From Sphingobium sp. (lineage in GTDB: Bacteria > Pseudomonadota > Alphaproteobacteria > Sphingomonadales > Sphingomonadaceae), in NCBI GenBank assembly GCA_009360885.1, contig SPEL01000005.1, positions 62,001 to 126,000 of the forward strand: DNA of 64,000 nucleotides. The letters are read 5' to 3'. How positions within the stretch are numbered: position 1 is the stretch's first letter; each line of letters begins with the position of its first letter. The position numbers and the translations under genes were made by a program. Below, piece by piece: positions 34,590-45,908 of this stretch. Under the pieces are notes generated by a model. That model did not search any database, had not been told where the DNA came from, and saw only the letters and a list, made by a program, of their open reading frames with translations.

Positions 34590-35303
34590 TTGGTCGCATC
34601 ATTGTCAAATCTTCTGCGGATGATGCGGGACCACGGCGCTGATCGTATTTACGCCAAGAAGCTTTCGCCAAACGACAATTCAAAGAACCAGATTTACCTT
34701 GGCGGCGGTTTCGCCGCGCTCAATATCATCCCGCATGGCGAGATATATACCGACACTCGGGATCTGGCGGGCAGCAAGCAGGATCGCCCGAAAGCGGCGG
34801 TGGCGTTCTACTGGCTTGATGAGAACGGACGTCATCATGCGCCAAATGCCCAGCTCATCCTTTATCCTGATTATCCGGAAGTGCGGATGTCGGGCTTCCT
34901 CAAAGGATGTAAGGCCGCACCGTCTGGTCTTCTGACCGTTCGCGACGAAGGTCGCGTTCTGTTTTTCGGCGTGACGGCGCAGGGCGACGTGCTCGGATAT
35001 GCCACCGGGCCGGACGATCCGATCACGGCGGAGATTCACGCGGGCGACTGGCAGACGGTCGGCGTATTCCTCGAACTGCCGACTGATCCTGACAGCAAGA
35101 TCAGCCCCAGAGACATCCTTCTCAATGAGCTACGGCGCATCTACGGCCTGCACTGGATCGCATCGCAGAAGCTGGCGAGGGATGGCGAGAAGGTTTGCTC
35201 TGGCTCGGACGCAATGACGATGGTGCGGCCATTGGGCATGGCGATGACCGTCATGTCATCACGCTCGCCGGGTCTCGCTCAGGCAAGGGGCGATCCGCCA
35301 TAA
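34590..35303 (+). pseudogene. MvaI/BcnI-family restriction endonuclease, 3'-truncated
   Basis: TTG start directly after the vsr stop, with AGGGGGG upstream. The frame matches MvaI/BcnI-type endonucleases through MMRDHGADRIYAKKLSPNDN, GGGFAALNIIPHGEI and YPEVRMSGFLKGC up to HWIASQKLARDGEKVCSG. Family members continue into a catalytic domain of about 200 residues with the PDFLGWEVK active site. Here similarity stops at about 35195 and the frame runs on in the wrong frame of a VirD4-like gene. Restriction activity is therefore expected to be lost while dcm and vsr stay intact. Confidence 0.82.
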
Positions 35304-36844
35304 TCCCAAATGTCCTGCTCTGGCCGGGAAGCTGCGTCGTCACCGATCCGAAGGGCGAGAACGCCTCTCGCACGGCGGTAGCTCGTGCGAAGCGCGCCGG
35401 ACATCGCGTCGCCGTCATCGATCCCAGTCGCGCGTCCGATGTCCCTGATGCCCTTCGCATGGGGTTCAATCCGCTCGACCTGATCGACGGTGATGCAGAC
35501 GATGCCATCGATCTGGCGGCTGCGATTGGCGATGCCGTGATGGTGGACAGTGGCGACGGTAAGGACATTCATTGGGTCGAAAGCGCCCGCCAGATTTTTG
35601 AAGCCGTTCTGCTCCACGTTGCCACAAGCGAGGTGGGGCGGAGGCGGTCCCTAATTCGTATTCGCCAGCTCCTCACCGTAGGCGATCCTGACTATGCCGA
35701 TCAGCTCTATGCTGAGCGCGTGGCAAAGAAGGGAGACAAGGCGGTCGAAGTCTCTCCGCTCGATGCTCTGTGGATTCAGATGTCCAGCTCCATCGCATCC
35801 AACGGGGCGGTGCGCGATGTGATCGCCGGAGCGGCCAACTCCATCCGCGATATGGGCGAGAACGAGCGGGGCAGCGTTCTATCCACCGCGCGGCGGAACA
35901 CTAAATTTCTGGATAGCGTATGGCTGCAATCCTGCCTCGATGGTTCGAGAGGAGCCTGCCTGAACATCGACGATCTGAAGCAATCCGCTGGCGGGCTTTC
36001 CGTGTACCTGTGCCTCCCGGCGCGGTTCGTCCCGACACATGCGCGGTTCCTCCGCCTGATGCTGAACCTCATGCTCTACCGTATGGAGGCTCAGGGGCTG
36101 GACCAGCCGCGCTGTGGCTATCCCGTTCTCTTCGTACTCGATGAGTTCGCCGCCTTGGGGCGGCTAGAGGTGATTGAAAAGGCAGCGGGCCTGATGGCGG
36201 GCTATGGCGTCAAGCTGTGGCCGATCTTGCAGGATTTGGGTCAGCTCAAGCGCCACTATAAGGAGTCTTGGGAAACCTTCCTCGGCAACGCCGGAATTTT
36301 ACAGTTTTTCGCGAATGCCGATCTGACGACGCTCGACTGGCTGTCCAAGCGCATGGGGCAGATTGAGCTGGTGCGCGAGACGCGCGGATCGTCGAGCGCG
36401 AGGACAACCCAGATGTCCAGGAGTCAGAGCAGAACGGAGAGCACTGGTTGGACGGAATCGAATGGCACGTCTCAAGGGCTATCGGAGATGCCTGATCTGT
36501 CGCGGCTCGCGGCGCGTGATGGCGGATCGGGCCTTCTGCCCTTCATCGCCCGGTCTTCCGCCAGCGGCACTGGTCACAGCGAAGGCGTTACCAATCAGAA
36601 GGGCGTCTCTGGCGGTGAAAGCATCCAGCAGGGTGACAGCAGCTCGTCCGGTTCAAGTGAGACCGACACGATCAATCAGGGGTTACACCGGACCCCGCTG
36701 CTCAATCCGGATGAAATTGCGCGACTCTTCGACCGACAGACGAAGCGGCAGATTGTCTTCATCAACAGCCTCCCGGTGGCTCTCTGGCGCACAAACTGGG
36801 ACGAGGACGCCATGTTCAACGCCAGCCAACCACGCCGCGCCTGA
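35195..36844 (+). pseudogene. VirD4/TraG-type coupling protein, 5'-truncated
   Basis: The frame encodes the coupling-protein ATPase: Walker A GSRSGKG near residue 25, VTDPKGEN, Walker B VLFVLDEFAALG and PILQDLGQLKRHY. A Ser/Gly/Thr-rich tail with many QS repeats follows. The N-terminal membrane segment and first domain (roughly 100 or more residues) are absent, replaced by the truncated restriction gene. Only a TTG at 35195 without a ribosome site could start it. It once linked a relaxosome to a type IV secretion channel; function now is doubtful. Confidence 0.82.
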
Positions 36845-37691
36845 GAAACTGTGTAATCTCCTTGTGAGCGCGTATCTCGGCTTTGAAGCGATCCGGTTCA
36901 AAAGTCTGCGGAACGATTGGCTTGGCAGCGCGGCGCATCGTGATCGGATAGGCGCTCGATAAAGTTCCCCGCGCGCCAACCAGCAGCGTTCCGTCACCGC
37001 GCGAATAACCGCCCGATTTCGGGTGGATGGGAAAACTCGACATGACGAAGATGAACGGTGCGCCCGTTTCTTTGAGGCGTCCCTGAAAGAGAATGCAGTC
37101 CTGATAAGGGATTGCGAAACCCTCGACCTGCTCGGTGGAGGGTTCGTCCTCGTCGTCCAGAAATGCCATTTCAATCTTGAAGCGCGAAGGGTCCGCATCG
37201 GTGCCGCACGTCATGGACATCAGCATGATGTGATCTAGGTTCACGAATGACGGGCGGTAGACCGCATAGTCGCCTCTGAGCAGTTCGAGCGCAGGAAGAT
37301 CTAACGCCTTCTGGCTGGGTGAGAGAAAGGCGTGAAGCGCAGGCGCGACCGCGTTCGGCACGCTTACATGTTGATCTGGCGTCGTATGCCAAAGCGGTTC
37401 GATTACGTAGCGGTGCTGTTCGAAGAACCAGTTCCAAGCAAGCAGGGGCAAGTCACGTTCGTTGGAAGTGTATGTGGCATCACGCGCGACAAAGCGATGC
37501 CACTTCCTGCGGTCGATGCTCACGGCATAAACACCCTGCCAGCGGGAAGCGTTCTCGCGCGACCATGCAGTGATCCGCTCGGCCTGAGCGGCGAGCGACA
37601 TGTAAGGCTGCAACGCCTTCGCTGCGGCCTTCAGAACCGCAATTGATCTAGGCGCACCGTCGTAAGTTGGCGCTTCCGCTTCCCCGCTCAT
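36816..37691 (-). CDS. Hypothetical protein of the island
   Basis: 291 aa, soluble, no known motif. The N-terminal 60 residues are helical and Ala-rich; the rest is mixed, with FVNLDHIMLMSMTCGTD and YQDCILFQGRLKETGAPFIFVMSSFP resembling a beta-rich sensory fold. Its end overlaps the end of the coupling-protein frame by 29 nt in convergent orientation. Family and role not recognised. Confidence 0.6.
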   Translation of the reverse strand: MSGEAEAPTYDGAPRSIAVLKAAAKALQPYMSLAAQAERITAWSRENASRWQGVYAVSIDRRKWHRFVARDATYTSNERDLPLLAWNWFFEQHRYVIEPLWHTTPDQHVSVPNAVAPALHAFLSPSQKALDLPALELLRGDYAVYRPSFVNLDHIMLMSMTCGTDADPSRFKIEMAFLDDEDEPSTEQVEGFAIPYQDCILFQGRLKETGAPFIFVMSSFPIHPKSGGYSRGDGTLLVGARGTLSSAYPITMRRAAKPIVPQTFEPDRFKAEIRAHKEITQFLRRGVVGWR

Positions 37692-37856
37692 GTCGCAGGA
37701 ACGTCGCGGCGTGTCGCAGTTTTGTCAACGTCTTGTGCCACTCTTAGTTAGGTCCAGCCTGTGACATCGCTGAGACGGAGGCGCGTTCCCTAAGCCCTTT
37801 GGGGAACGCCATTTTCTCAGCATCTTCTCCTTGAGTTTGGCGGAGGAGAAAGGCGA

Positions 37857-38309
37857 ATGAACATTTGCGGCATCTGCAAGCTTTCGGGCCTTGCCTGCAC
37901 CTGCGGCGCAGCCGCGAACGACAACTGCCAGTTCGATCCCACCTTCATCCGGCTGCCGCCAGATGGTGTTCTCGCGAACGAGTCAGCCGTTCATCGGCTG
38001 GCGATGGCCTATCGCGGCAAGGGCCTGTCACGTCGCGCGATCCTCGATCATCTGACCGATGCGTTCGTTTCATTTGATGGGGTGGCCGTCGATGCGCGCG
38101 GCAATCGCATTGATGTTCCGGGCATCGAAGTGGACGATACCTTCCGCACAGAAGACGATCCCTCCGAACGCTGGATTTCGGATTTCCTCCGTGCTGGCGT
38201 CGCCATGCCAAGGCGAAAAGCGCAGGCAAGAGTTCTTCCTCGCTTGCGGCTGTTGTGGCTGGCTCTGGCTATAACCAACCGCATGCAGGCTGAACTGGCA
38301 GTCGCCTGA
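37857..38309 (+). CDS. Hypothetical protein with N-terminal Cys motif
   Basis: 150 aa behind a strong GGAGGAGAAAGG site. The N-terminus MNICGICKLSGLACTCG carries four Cys and may bind zinc. The middle (SAVHRLAMAYRGKGLSRRAI then LDHLTDAFVSFDGVAV) looks helical. The last 35 residues are Arg/Leu-rich and could be out of frame; an alternative frame there ends AAVVAGSGYNQPHAG. Function unknown. Confidence 0.55.
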   Translation: MNICGICKLSGLACTCGAAANDNCQFDPTFIRLPPDGVLANESAVHRLAMAYRGKGLSRRAILDHLTDAFVSFDGVAVDARGNRIDVPGIEVDDTFRTEDDPSERWISDFLRAGVAMPRRKAQARVLPRLRLLWLALAITNRMQAELAVA

Positions 38310-38314
38310 TGAGG

Positions 38315-38340
38315 AGCGCCGCGATCAAGGTCGCGGCGCT
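38315..38340 (+). terminator. Strong hairpin after the hypothetical gene
   Basis: AGCGCCGCGA-TCAAGG-TCGCGGCGCT is a perfect 10-bp stem 5 nt after the stop at 38309. It has no T-tract but could stop transcription or protect the mRNA end. Confidence 0.55.
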
Positions 38341-38552
38341 TCGGTGCAGAAGTTGCAACAAAACCAAGCATTATGGTAGTATTATCACATGCGCGTGAGA
38401 TGCGCGCGGGGCCATCGGGGGGAACTCAGGCCCTTATGATTTAACGAATGCGCTTGGGGAGAGTAATTCCCCCCGACTGCCAAACAGGCATCTGTAAATC
38501 GGACTGACCTTGCTCATTCGAGCGCTGCTAAATGCGGCGGGACAGGCTTTCG

Positions 38553-38848
38553 ATGAAGATGCTATCGCCCGAAGAGTTGCTGGAACTGCGTCAGGATATT
38601 TCCGGCATTGCCATTCCGGAAGATCGCGCGGACGAACTGATCCGCCTCATCGACGCCATCGCCATATCCTTCATCGATCAAAATTTCGGTCTGGATAGCG
38701 TCCAGCTCTCTCTTTCTGCGCGGGCAAACTACGCTTTTTCTTGCCAAGGCTCTTGCGGAAGAGTCCAGTCATCCGATAAATTCAGCGCAATAGCTGCCGA
38801 CAACAATCAAGCGGCTCTAACAGATAGTGCGGCGAGGCACTTAGCGCC

Positions 38849-38852
<4 letters not shown>
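38553..38852 (+). CDS. Small protein cotranscribed with the recombinase
   Basis: 99 aa. The first half (LSPEELLELRQDISGIAIPE then DRADELIRLIDAIAISFIDQNFG) is helical and acidic; the second half is Ser/Ala-rich. Its stop overlaps the recombinase start (ATGACA), as for small accessory genes found before serine recombinases in sphingomonad and rhizobial islands. It could assist or control excision. ATG 38553 is preferred to 38532. Confidence 0.6.
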
Positions 38853-40531
<1,679 letters not shown>

Positions 40532-40640
40532 CCGATTTTTCTACTGCATGCGCCTATTTCCCGCCAGCTACCCCGGCCCCGGCAACAGGATGCACAAAAG
40601 GCTCGCTTGCAAACATCTGCATCTGTCCTACATTAAGGAC

Positions 40641-41024
40641 ATGAACAATCTGCCTTATATATCACGCACCACCCCGTCCATTTCCTTTGAGGCACCGATT
40701 ATATCCCATGCGCTTTTCAGCATCGGGGATGTGGTACGCCACACTTTGTTCAATTTTCGCGGCGTGATTTTTGATATAGACCCAGCTTTTGCCAACAGCG
40801 ATGAATGGTATGAATCCATTCCGGTCGATATTCGCCCTTCCAAAGACCAGCCCTTTTACCATCTGCTCGCGGAAAATGGCGAACAAAGCTATATCGCTTA
40901 TGTCAGCCAGCAAAATCTAGCGGCGGATGACAGTGATGAGCCGGTCGATCACCCTGCGATTTCTGGTATCTTCGCCAATTATCGTGACGGTAAATATGAT
41001 CTGCGCCCTCATTATCGTCAATAA
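40641..41024 (+). CDS. hspQ: Heat shock protein HspQ
   Basis: 127 aa. SIGDVVRHTLFNFRGVIFDIDP, DQPFYHLLAENGEQSYIAYVS and QQNLAADDSDEPVDHP are diagnostic for HspQ (YccV), a small beta protein that modulates Lon-mediated proteolysis. The N-terminus is about 20 residues longer than usual; an internal start near ISHALFS is possible but lacks a Met. ATG 40641 follows TTAAGGAC. Confidence 0.9.
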   Translation: MNNLPYISRTTPSISFEAPIISHALFSIGDVVRHTLFNFRGVIFDIDPAFANSDEWYESIPVDIRPSKDQPFYHLLAENGEQSYIAYVSQQNLAADDSDEPVDHPAISGIFANYRDGKYDLRPHYRQ

Positions 41025-41088
41025 GGGGGCAACCAGCTAAACGGGCAGGCGCGCGTTAACGCCCTGCCCCATCCTTAAACGCAGTAGA

Positions 41089-41937
41089 TCAGGGACGGAT
41101 TTTCCATCCCTTCCGCAGCAAACTATAGCAGGTCAGCGCCAGCACAATATTCAGCGCCACCAGCATCACCAGTCCACGCGTTATTTCGGTATCGGCAATG
41201 GACAGAAATCCATAACGAAACCCCGAAATTGCGTAGAAAAACGGGTTCACATGGCTGATCCCCTGAAACAACGGAGACAGCTTCTCTACTGAATAAAATG
41301 TGCCGGACAGCAACGATAATGGCGCGATCACAAAATTGCTGACGGCCGCCGCATGGTCAAATTTCTCTGCCCAGATGGAGGTTAACACACCCAGCAGGCT
41401 CACGAACATCGTCCCCAATGCCGCAAAGGCAAGAATCGCCCATGGATGCGCTGGCATGATCGACACCCCCGGCCACAATGCCATAGCCGCACTGATCGCT
41501 GCACCTACCATGAAGGCGCGCGTCATTGCCCCGGCCACCAGCGCCCCCAATAATTCAGCGTTGGAAATAGGCGGCATCAGATAATCAACAATCGTCCCCT
41601 GTATCTTTCCCGACAAAATGGCAAAGCTGGTGTTCGCAAAGGCATTTTGCAGCATCCCCATCATAATCAGCCCCGGCGCAATGAAGCTGGCGAAGGGAAC
41701 CCCCATGATCGTGCGCTTGTCTCCGCCCAATGCCACGGTAAAAATCACCAGAAATAACAGAGTCGTCAGTGCAGGCGCCCAGACGGTCTGCAACTGCACC
41801 TTCATGAAGCGGCGCACCTCCTTGCGGTACAGCGCCCACATGCCTGCCCAATTCACATTACGAATGCGCGGCACCCCCGGTTCGGGGAACGGAAAGGGCG
41901 AAGCAGAAGATTCTGCGGATTTTCTCTGGTCGTTCAT
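41089..41937 (-). CDS. ABC-2 type transporter permease
   Basis: 282 aa with six predicted membrane helices starting at about residue 50. The ABC-2 signature region is PLSLLSGTFYSVEKLSPLFQGISHVNPFFYAISGFRYG. It belongs to the multidrug/polysaccharide export permeases that work with a separate ATPase, but no ATPase gene is adjacent. The ATG at 41937 is chosen because the upstream extension runs into the gcrA promoter. Confidence 0.87.
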   Translation of the reverse strand: MNDQRKSAESSASPFPFPEPGVPRIRNVNWAGMWALYRKEVRRFMKVQLQTVWAPALTTLLFLVIFTVALGGDKRTIMGVPFASFIAPGLIMMGMLQNAFANTSFAILSGKIQGTIVDYLMPPISNAELLGALVAGAMTRAFMVGAAISAAMALWPGVSIMPAHPWAILAFAALGTMFVSLLGVLTSIWAEKFDHAAAVSNFVIAPLSLLSGTFYSVEKLSPLFQGISHVNPFFYAISGFRYGFLSIADTEITRGLVMLVALNIVLALTCYSLLRKGWKIRP

Positions 41938-42070
41938 GTGCAGATCGACTATCTGCTGTTTCTGATACGGGCAAGTGCAAATGGTGCGATTAAGATGGAT
42001 AGGTGGTTGATCTGTCCTTCTGCTGCGCCCATATGACTGCGGCGGCCTGCGCATGAATAGGGAGCGAATT

Positions 42071-42799
42071 TTGTCCTGGACCGATGAACGGATAGATCAA
42101 CTCAAGGGGATGTGGGAAAAAGGCATGACTGCCAGCCAGATCGCCGAAGAACTGGGCGGTGTCAGCCGCAATGCGGTGATCGGCAAGGCGCATCGCCTTG
42201 GCCTGCAATCGCGCCCGTCGCCGGTCAAAAGTGGCGATGGAACGCGTAAAAAGGCTGCGCCGAAAAAGGCTGCAAGCCCCGCCCCGAAAAGCCCTGAGAC
42301 TCAGGCTGAAAAGCCCGTCAGCCGCAGCGCTGCACCGCAAAGCGCCCCAGCAGCGCCACCGCGCACCGTGGCAGAGCCTGCCGCAGCGCCTGCGCCCCGG
42401 CCCGCACGCGCTCCGCAGCCCCCTGTTACCGAGCAACAGGCAACCCCCGCTGCACCGCAGCATCCGCGCATTGTGTCCGTCGGCCCCGGCGGCTTTTTGC
42501 GTCAAGGACCAGGCGACCAGCAGGCCCCCATCCCTCCCGCACCGCCACGGCGACTCGTTCCGTCCAAGCCCAGCCCGGAAATTGCGGATAAGACTAGCCT
42601 GCTGGATCTGACCGAAAAGATTTGCAAATGGCCGATGGGCCACCCCGGTGAGCCGGATTTCCACTTTTGCGGAGAGAAGGTGAACCCCGGTTTTCCTTAT
42701 TGTGTGGAACATTGTGGGCGCGCCTATCAGGCCCAGTTGCCGCGCGGCACCCGTCGCCCGCCCCCGCCAATGCCCTTTGGCGGCCCCCGCGTTCGCTGA
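42071..42799 (+). CDS. gcrA: GcrA-family cell cycle regulator
   Basis: 242 aa. The conserved N-terminus SWTDERIDQLKGMWEKGMTA-SQIAEELGGVSRNAVIGKAHRLGL binds DNA near methylated GANTC sites, and the C-terminus (CKWPMGHPGEPDFHFCGEKV ... YCVEHCGRAYQ) binds sigma-70. Between them lies a long Pro/Ala linker. Orthologues begin MSWTDERID, which here needs the TTG at 42071 with GGGAG 7 nt upstream; the ATG at 42053 adds six residues and has no clear site. GcrA activates cell-cycle genes in alphaproteobacteria. Confidence 0.9.
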   Translation: MSWTDERIDQLKGMWEKGMTASQIAEELGGVSRNAVIGKAHRLGLQSRPSPVKSGDGTRKKAAPKKAASPAPKSPETQAEKPVSRSAAPQSAPAAPPRTVAEPAAAPAPRPARAPQPPVTEQQATPAAPQHPRIVSVGPGGFLRQGPGDQQAPIPPAPPRRLVPSKPSPEIADKTSLLDLTEKICKWPMGHPGEPDFHFCGEKVNPGFPYCVEHCGRAYQAQLPRGTRRPPPPMPFGGPRVR

Positions 42800-42820
42800 T
42801 CGGCCAATGCTGAACAAAAA

Positions 42821-42850
42821 AGCCCCTGCATTATTTGCGGGGGCTTTTTC
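42821..42850. terminator. Intrinsic terminator after gcrA, probably bidirectional
   Basis: AGCCCCTGCA-TTATT-TGCGGGGGCT followed by TTTTT, with AAAAAA on the other side. It can serve gcrA and the leftward convergent glycosyltransferase gene. Confidence 0.9.
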
Positions 42851-42888
42851 TGTGTCGGTTGCGATATAATTAAACGACGAAAGGCCGT

Positions 42889-44031
42889 TCAGCCCGCCAG
42901 ACTATCCGGGATGACAGCATCACCCTGATCGAAGCGATCTGCCTGTTGGCCCATAGAAATCGCACATTCCAGCCCAGCCATGAACTGGTCTGTGCAAGCG
43001 GACCATTGGAACGTCCTCCCATAGGCTGCGGCAGCGCTACGGCTCAGTGTCAACGCCTGTCTTATCGCCTGTGCCAGATCATCGTCCAGCACGCCAATCG
43101 GCAATGACAAGGCAGCATCCGCGCCGCATCCTCCAGCGCCGATAATATCCAGCGGCCCCGGCACCGGGAAAGCCGCCACCGGCACTCCGCAGGCCAGCGC
43201 CTCAATCATCACCAGCCCAAATGTATCCGTCATGCTAGGGAACACAAACACATCTGCCGTCCTGTAGGCCGCTGCCAAATGCTCACCAGACAAAGCACCC
43301 ATAAACAGGACATCGGGATAGCGTTTTTGCAAGCTGGCCAGCGCAGGGCCGTCCCCCACCACAATCTTCGTTCCCGCCACATCAGCACCCAGAAAGGCCT
43401 CAAGATTCTTCTCCGTCGCAACGCGTCCGACGGAAAGCATGATCGGGCGAGGCAGGCGAGCCAGCTTTTCGTCTAGCTGACCGTCAGGACGAAACATATC
43501 GGTATCAATCCCCCGCGACCATAGCCGCGCGTTGGAAATACCGCGCCAGCTCAGCTCATCACGCAGGCTCTTGGTGGAAACGAACACAGCAGAAGACGCC
43601 CTGTGGAACCGCCGCATGACCGGCCAGAACCAATCCGCTGACATACCCGTGCGAACGGCTGCATAATCGGGGAAACGCGTGTGAAAGGCCGTGGTGAAGG
43701 CGATACCCTGATCCATACACCAGCGCCGCGCCGCCCAGCCAATTGGCCCCTCTGTCACGACATGGACGACATCCGGCGCAAAAGATCTGAGCGACCGGCG
43801 AACCCCGCCGCGTGGTGCCACGGCCAGACGAATCTCAGCATATCCCGGCATCGGTACGGTTAAAAACTGGTCGGGCGTCACCAGTGCAACGATATGCCCA
43901 CGCTGCTGCAACTGGTTGATCGTCATGCGCAGGGTACGGACCACGCCGTTAACCTGCGGTTCCCATGCATCCGTAGCGATAGCAATTCGTAAAGGGCGTT
44001 TTTGTGTCGCCGCCCCTGCCGCAGCCATCAT
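42889..44031 (-). CDS. Glycosyltransferase family 4 (GT-B fold)
   Basis: 380 aa. The N-terminal DAWEPQVNGVVRTL and the C-terminal nucleotide-sugar site (FPSMTDTFGLVMIEALACGVPVAAFPVPGP, with the E-x7-E motif) are typical of GT4 enzymes such as mannosyl- and diacylglycerol glucuronosyl/glucosyltransferases. The start overlaps the stop of the metallophosphatase gene, a pairing common in alphaproteobacteria. It probably makes a membrane glycolipid; donor and acceptor are not known. Confidence 0.88.
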   Translation of the reverse strand: MMAAAGAATQKRPLRIAIATDAWEPQVNGVVRTLRMTINQLQQRGHIVALVTPDQFLTVPMPGYAEIRLAVAPRGGVRRSLRSFAPDVVHVVTEGPIGWAARRWCMDQGIAFTTAFHTRFPDYAAVRTGMSADWFWPVMRRFHRASSAVFVSTKSLRDELSWRGISNARLWSRGIDTDMFRPDGQLDEKLARLPRPIMLSVGRVATEKNLEAFLGADVAGTKIVVGDGPALASLQKRYPDVLFMGALSGEHLAAAYRTADVFVFPSMTDTFGLVMIEALACGVPVAAFPVPGPLDIIGAGGCGADAALSLPIGVLDDDLAQAIRQALTLSRSAAAAYGRTFQWSACTDQFMAGLECAISMGQQADRFDQGDAVIPDSLAG

Positions 44032-44918
44032 TCCGCCGCCACAAGCTGTTGCTCTGCGGACCCGCTAAGGGCTTCCTCCTTCAACCAATCTGCCCAATCC
44101 AATATCTGCATCTGGCCGCTGGCACCTTCGGTCAGCGCCGTGCAGCTCTCCACCCAATCACCATCATTATAATATTCAATATCACCAATTTTACGGATTT
44201 CCGCGCTGTGAATATGGCCGCAAACAACCCCGTCCAGCCCACGCGCCTGCGCCTCATGCGCAACGGCTTCCTCAAAATCGCAGATAAACTGAACCGCGTT
44301 CTTCACCCTGCGCTTCAGATAAGAGGAAAGAGACCAATAAGGCATGCCGAGCAGCTTACGCGCCCGGTTGAACCAGCGATTGGCCTTCAACATCACATAA
44401 TAAGCTTGATCGCCCAGATAGGCGAGCCATTTGGCATACAGCACGACGCCGTCAAAGGCATCCCCATGGGTGATGAGCAGACGGCGCCCATCCACCGTGG
44501 TGTGGACATCCTCATTCATCAGATGAATGCCGCCAAAGCCCATACCCGCATAATCCCGCAGCATCTCATCATGATTGCCCGTGATGTAGATGACACGCGT
44601 GCCCTTATGCGCCATCTTCAATATGCGGCGGATGACTTCATTATGGCTATCGGGCCAGTACCAGCCCTTACGCAGCCGCCAGCCATCCACAATGTCGCCA
44701 ACCAGATAGAGCGTCTCACATTCGATGGAGCGCAGAAAATCGAGCAGCATCACGGCATTACAGCCCGACGTGCCCAGATGCAGATCCGAAATCCAGATTG
44801 TGCGATATTTCAGCTTTGGCCGGTAGCTTTTGGGTTCTGGCACATTGAGCCAGTCCGGTATACGTGTGGCGGCCTCAACCGCGCTTGCCAGATCATTCCG
44901 TTTCAGAATAGTCGCCAT
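44028..44918 (-). CDS. Metallophosphoesterase, UDP-2,3-diacylglucosamine diphosphatase-like
   Basis: 296 aa. The calcineurin-like metal motifs are complete: ISDLHLGTSG, YLVGDIVDGW, YITGNHDE, ITHGDAFDG and CGHIHSAEIR. The pattern is of the LpxH/LpxH2 group that cleaves UDP-diacylglucosamine in lipid A synthesis, but the protein is longer than LpxH and paired with a GT4 gene, so another lipid-linked substrate is possible. It overlaps the glycosyltransferase by 4 nt. Confidence 0.8.
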   Translation of the reverse strand: MATILKRNDLASAVEAATRIPDWLNVPEPKSYRPKLKYRTIWISDLHLGTSGCNAVMLLDFLRSIECETLYLVGDIVDGWRLRKGWYWPDSHNEVIRRILKMAHKGTRVIYITGNHDEMLRDYAGMGFGGIHLMNEDVHTTVDGRRLLITHGDAFDGVVLYAKWLAYLGDQAYYVMLKANRWFNRARKLLGMPYWSLSSYLKRRVKNAVQFICDFEEAVAHEAQARGLDGVVCGHIHSAEIRKIGDIEYYNDGDWVESCTALTEGASGQMQILDWADWLKEEALSGSAEQQLVAAE

Positions 44919-45081
44919 ATGTGCGTGCCTTCACCCCTGTGCCGGGGAACGCATAGCAAGCAGTCATGACGTCAGGATGGCGCTTTTCTGACAGTTTAGT
45001 TGCGATCAATACACCTCAGAAAGCACCGCCAGAAACCGGTCAGAACCGCAAATTCTGTTATGATGGGGTTCAATCAAAAAC

Positions 45082-45387
45082 TTATGAGTCAGTATCACAA
45101 TGACGGCACAGATATTTTCCAATCATAAGGAAAACAGAACCGACAGCCGCCAGAATGAACAGAGTGAATATAATCTCGGATGTCGTAGCAAGAGGGCCAG
45201 CAGGAGAATGACGACTGCCGCCTGTATAAACAGGGACGTCAAAAATAAAAACCGCGCAGGCAAATGCGAGAGCTACTCCGAACATCACATAGCCTGCAAA
45301 GCAGCATATTTTACCGGCGATACATGCCTCAAATGCTTTATCTGACGTGCCTGAGTCATCTGACGTGTCTGAATCAGGATCATACAT
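45082..45387 (-). CDS. Small membrane protein of unknown function
   Basis: 101 aa with two predicted helices (about 28-52 and 68-92), an acidic Asp/Ser N-terminus (DPDSDTSDDSGTSDK) and several Cys. No signal peptide or known motif. It stands alone between lpxH-like and rplS genes. Function unknown. Confidence 0.55.
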   Translation of the reverse strand: MYDPDSDTSDDSGTSDKAFEACIAGKICCFAGYVMFGVALAFACAVFIFDVPVYTGGSRHSPAGPLATTSEIIFTLFILAAVGSVFLMIGKYLCRHCDTDS

Positions 45388-45441
45388 GGCTGCGCTGTTC
45401 CATCACAATAGCATGAAAGCAGAGGTCTAAGCCATTTAACC

Positions 45442-45474
45442 AAAAAAAAACGGACACCCCCAATGAGGTGCCCG
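45442..45474 (-). terminator. Intrinsic terminator of the ffh-rplS operon
   Basis: On the minus strand CGGGCACC and GGTGTCCG (one mismatch) form a stem 27 nt after the rplS stop, followed by nine Ts. Confidence 0.88.
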
Positions 45475-45500
45475 CTCTTTTAATCAGTACTGGAAAACGC

Positions 45501-45869
45501 TTATGCGCCGGGGCGCACATCACGGCGTTCAGCGATACGGGCGCGCTTACCGGTACGGCCACGCAGATAGTAAAGCTTCGCACGACGGACAACACCGCGA
45601 CGGACAACAGTGATGCTGTCGATGTTCGGCGAATAGAGCGGGAATACGCGTTCTACGCCTTCACCAAAGCTGATTTTACGCACGGTGAAGTTGCTGCCCA
45701 TGCCCTTGTTGGAACGAGCAATGCAAACGCCTTCGAAGTTCTGAACGCGAGTGCGCTCGCCTTCAACAACGCGCACACCAACGCGCAGCGTGTCACCAGC
45801 GCGGAAAGTCGGAATTTCTTTTGCGAGGGCAGCAATGCTCTCAGCTTCGATCTGTTGAATAAGGTTCAT
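45501..45869 (-). CDS. rplS: 50S ribosomal protein L19
   Basis: 122 aa. [29 protein letters not shown] and [20 protein letters not shown] are characteristic of bL19, which sits at the subunit interface. Last gene of the ffh-rpsP-rimM-trmD-rplS operon, 39 nt after trmD, with a terminator close behind. Confidence 0.97.
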   Translation of the reverse strand: MNLIQQIEAESIAALAKEIPTFRAGDTLRVGVRVVEGERTRVQNFEGVCIARSNKGMGSNFTVRKISFGEGVERVFPLYSPNIDSITVVRRGVVRRAKLYYLRGRTGKRARIAERRDVRPGA

Positions 45870-45908
45870 TGACCTTGTCCTTCATTTTTGTCGCGCGCCA
45901 GAGGCAGA

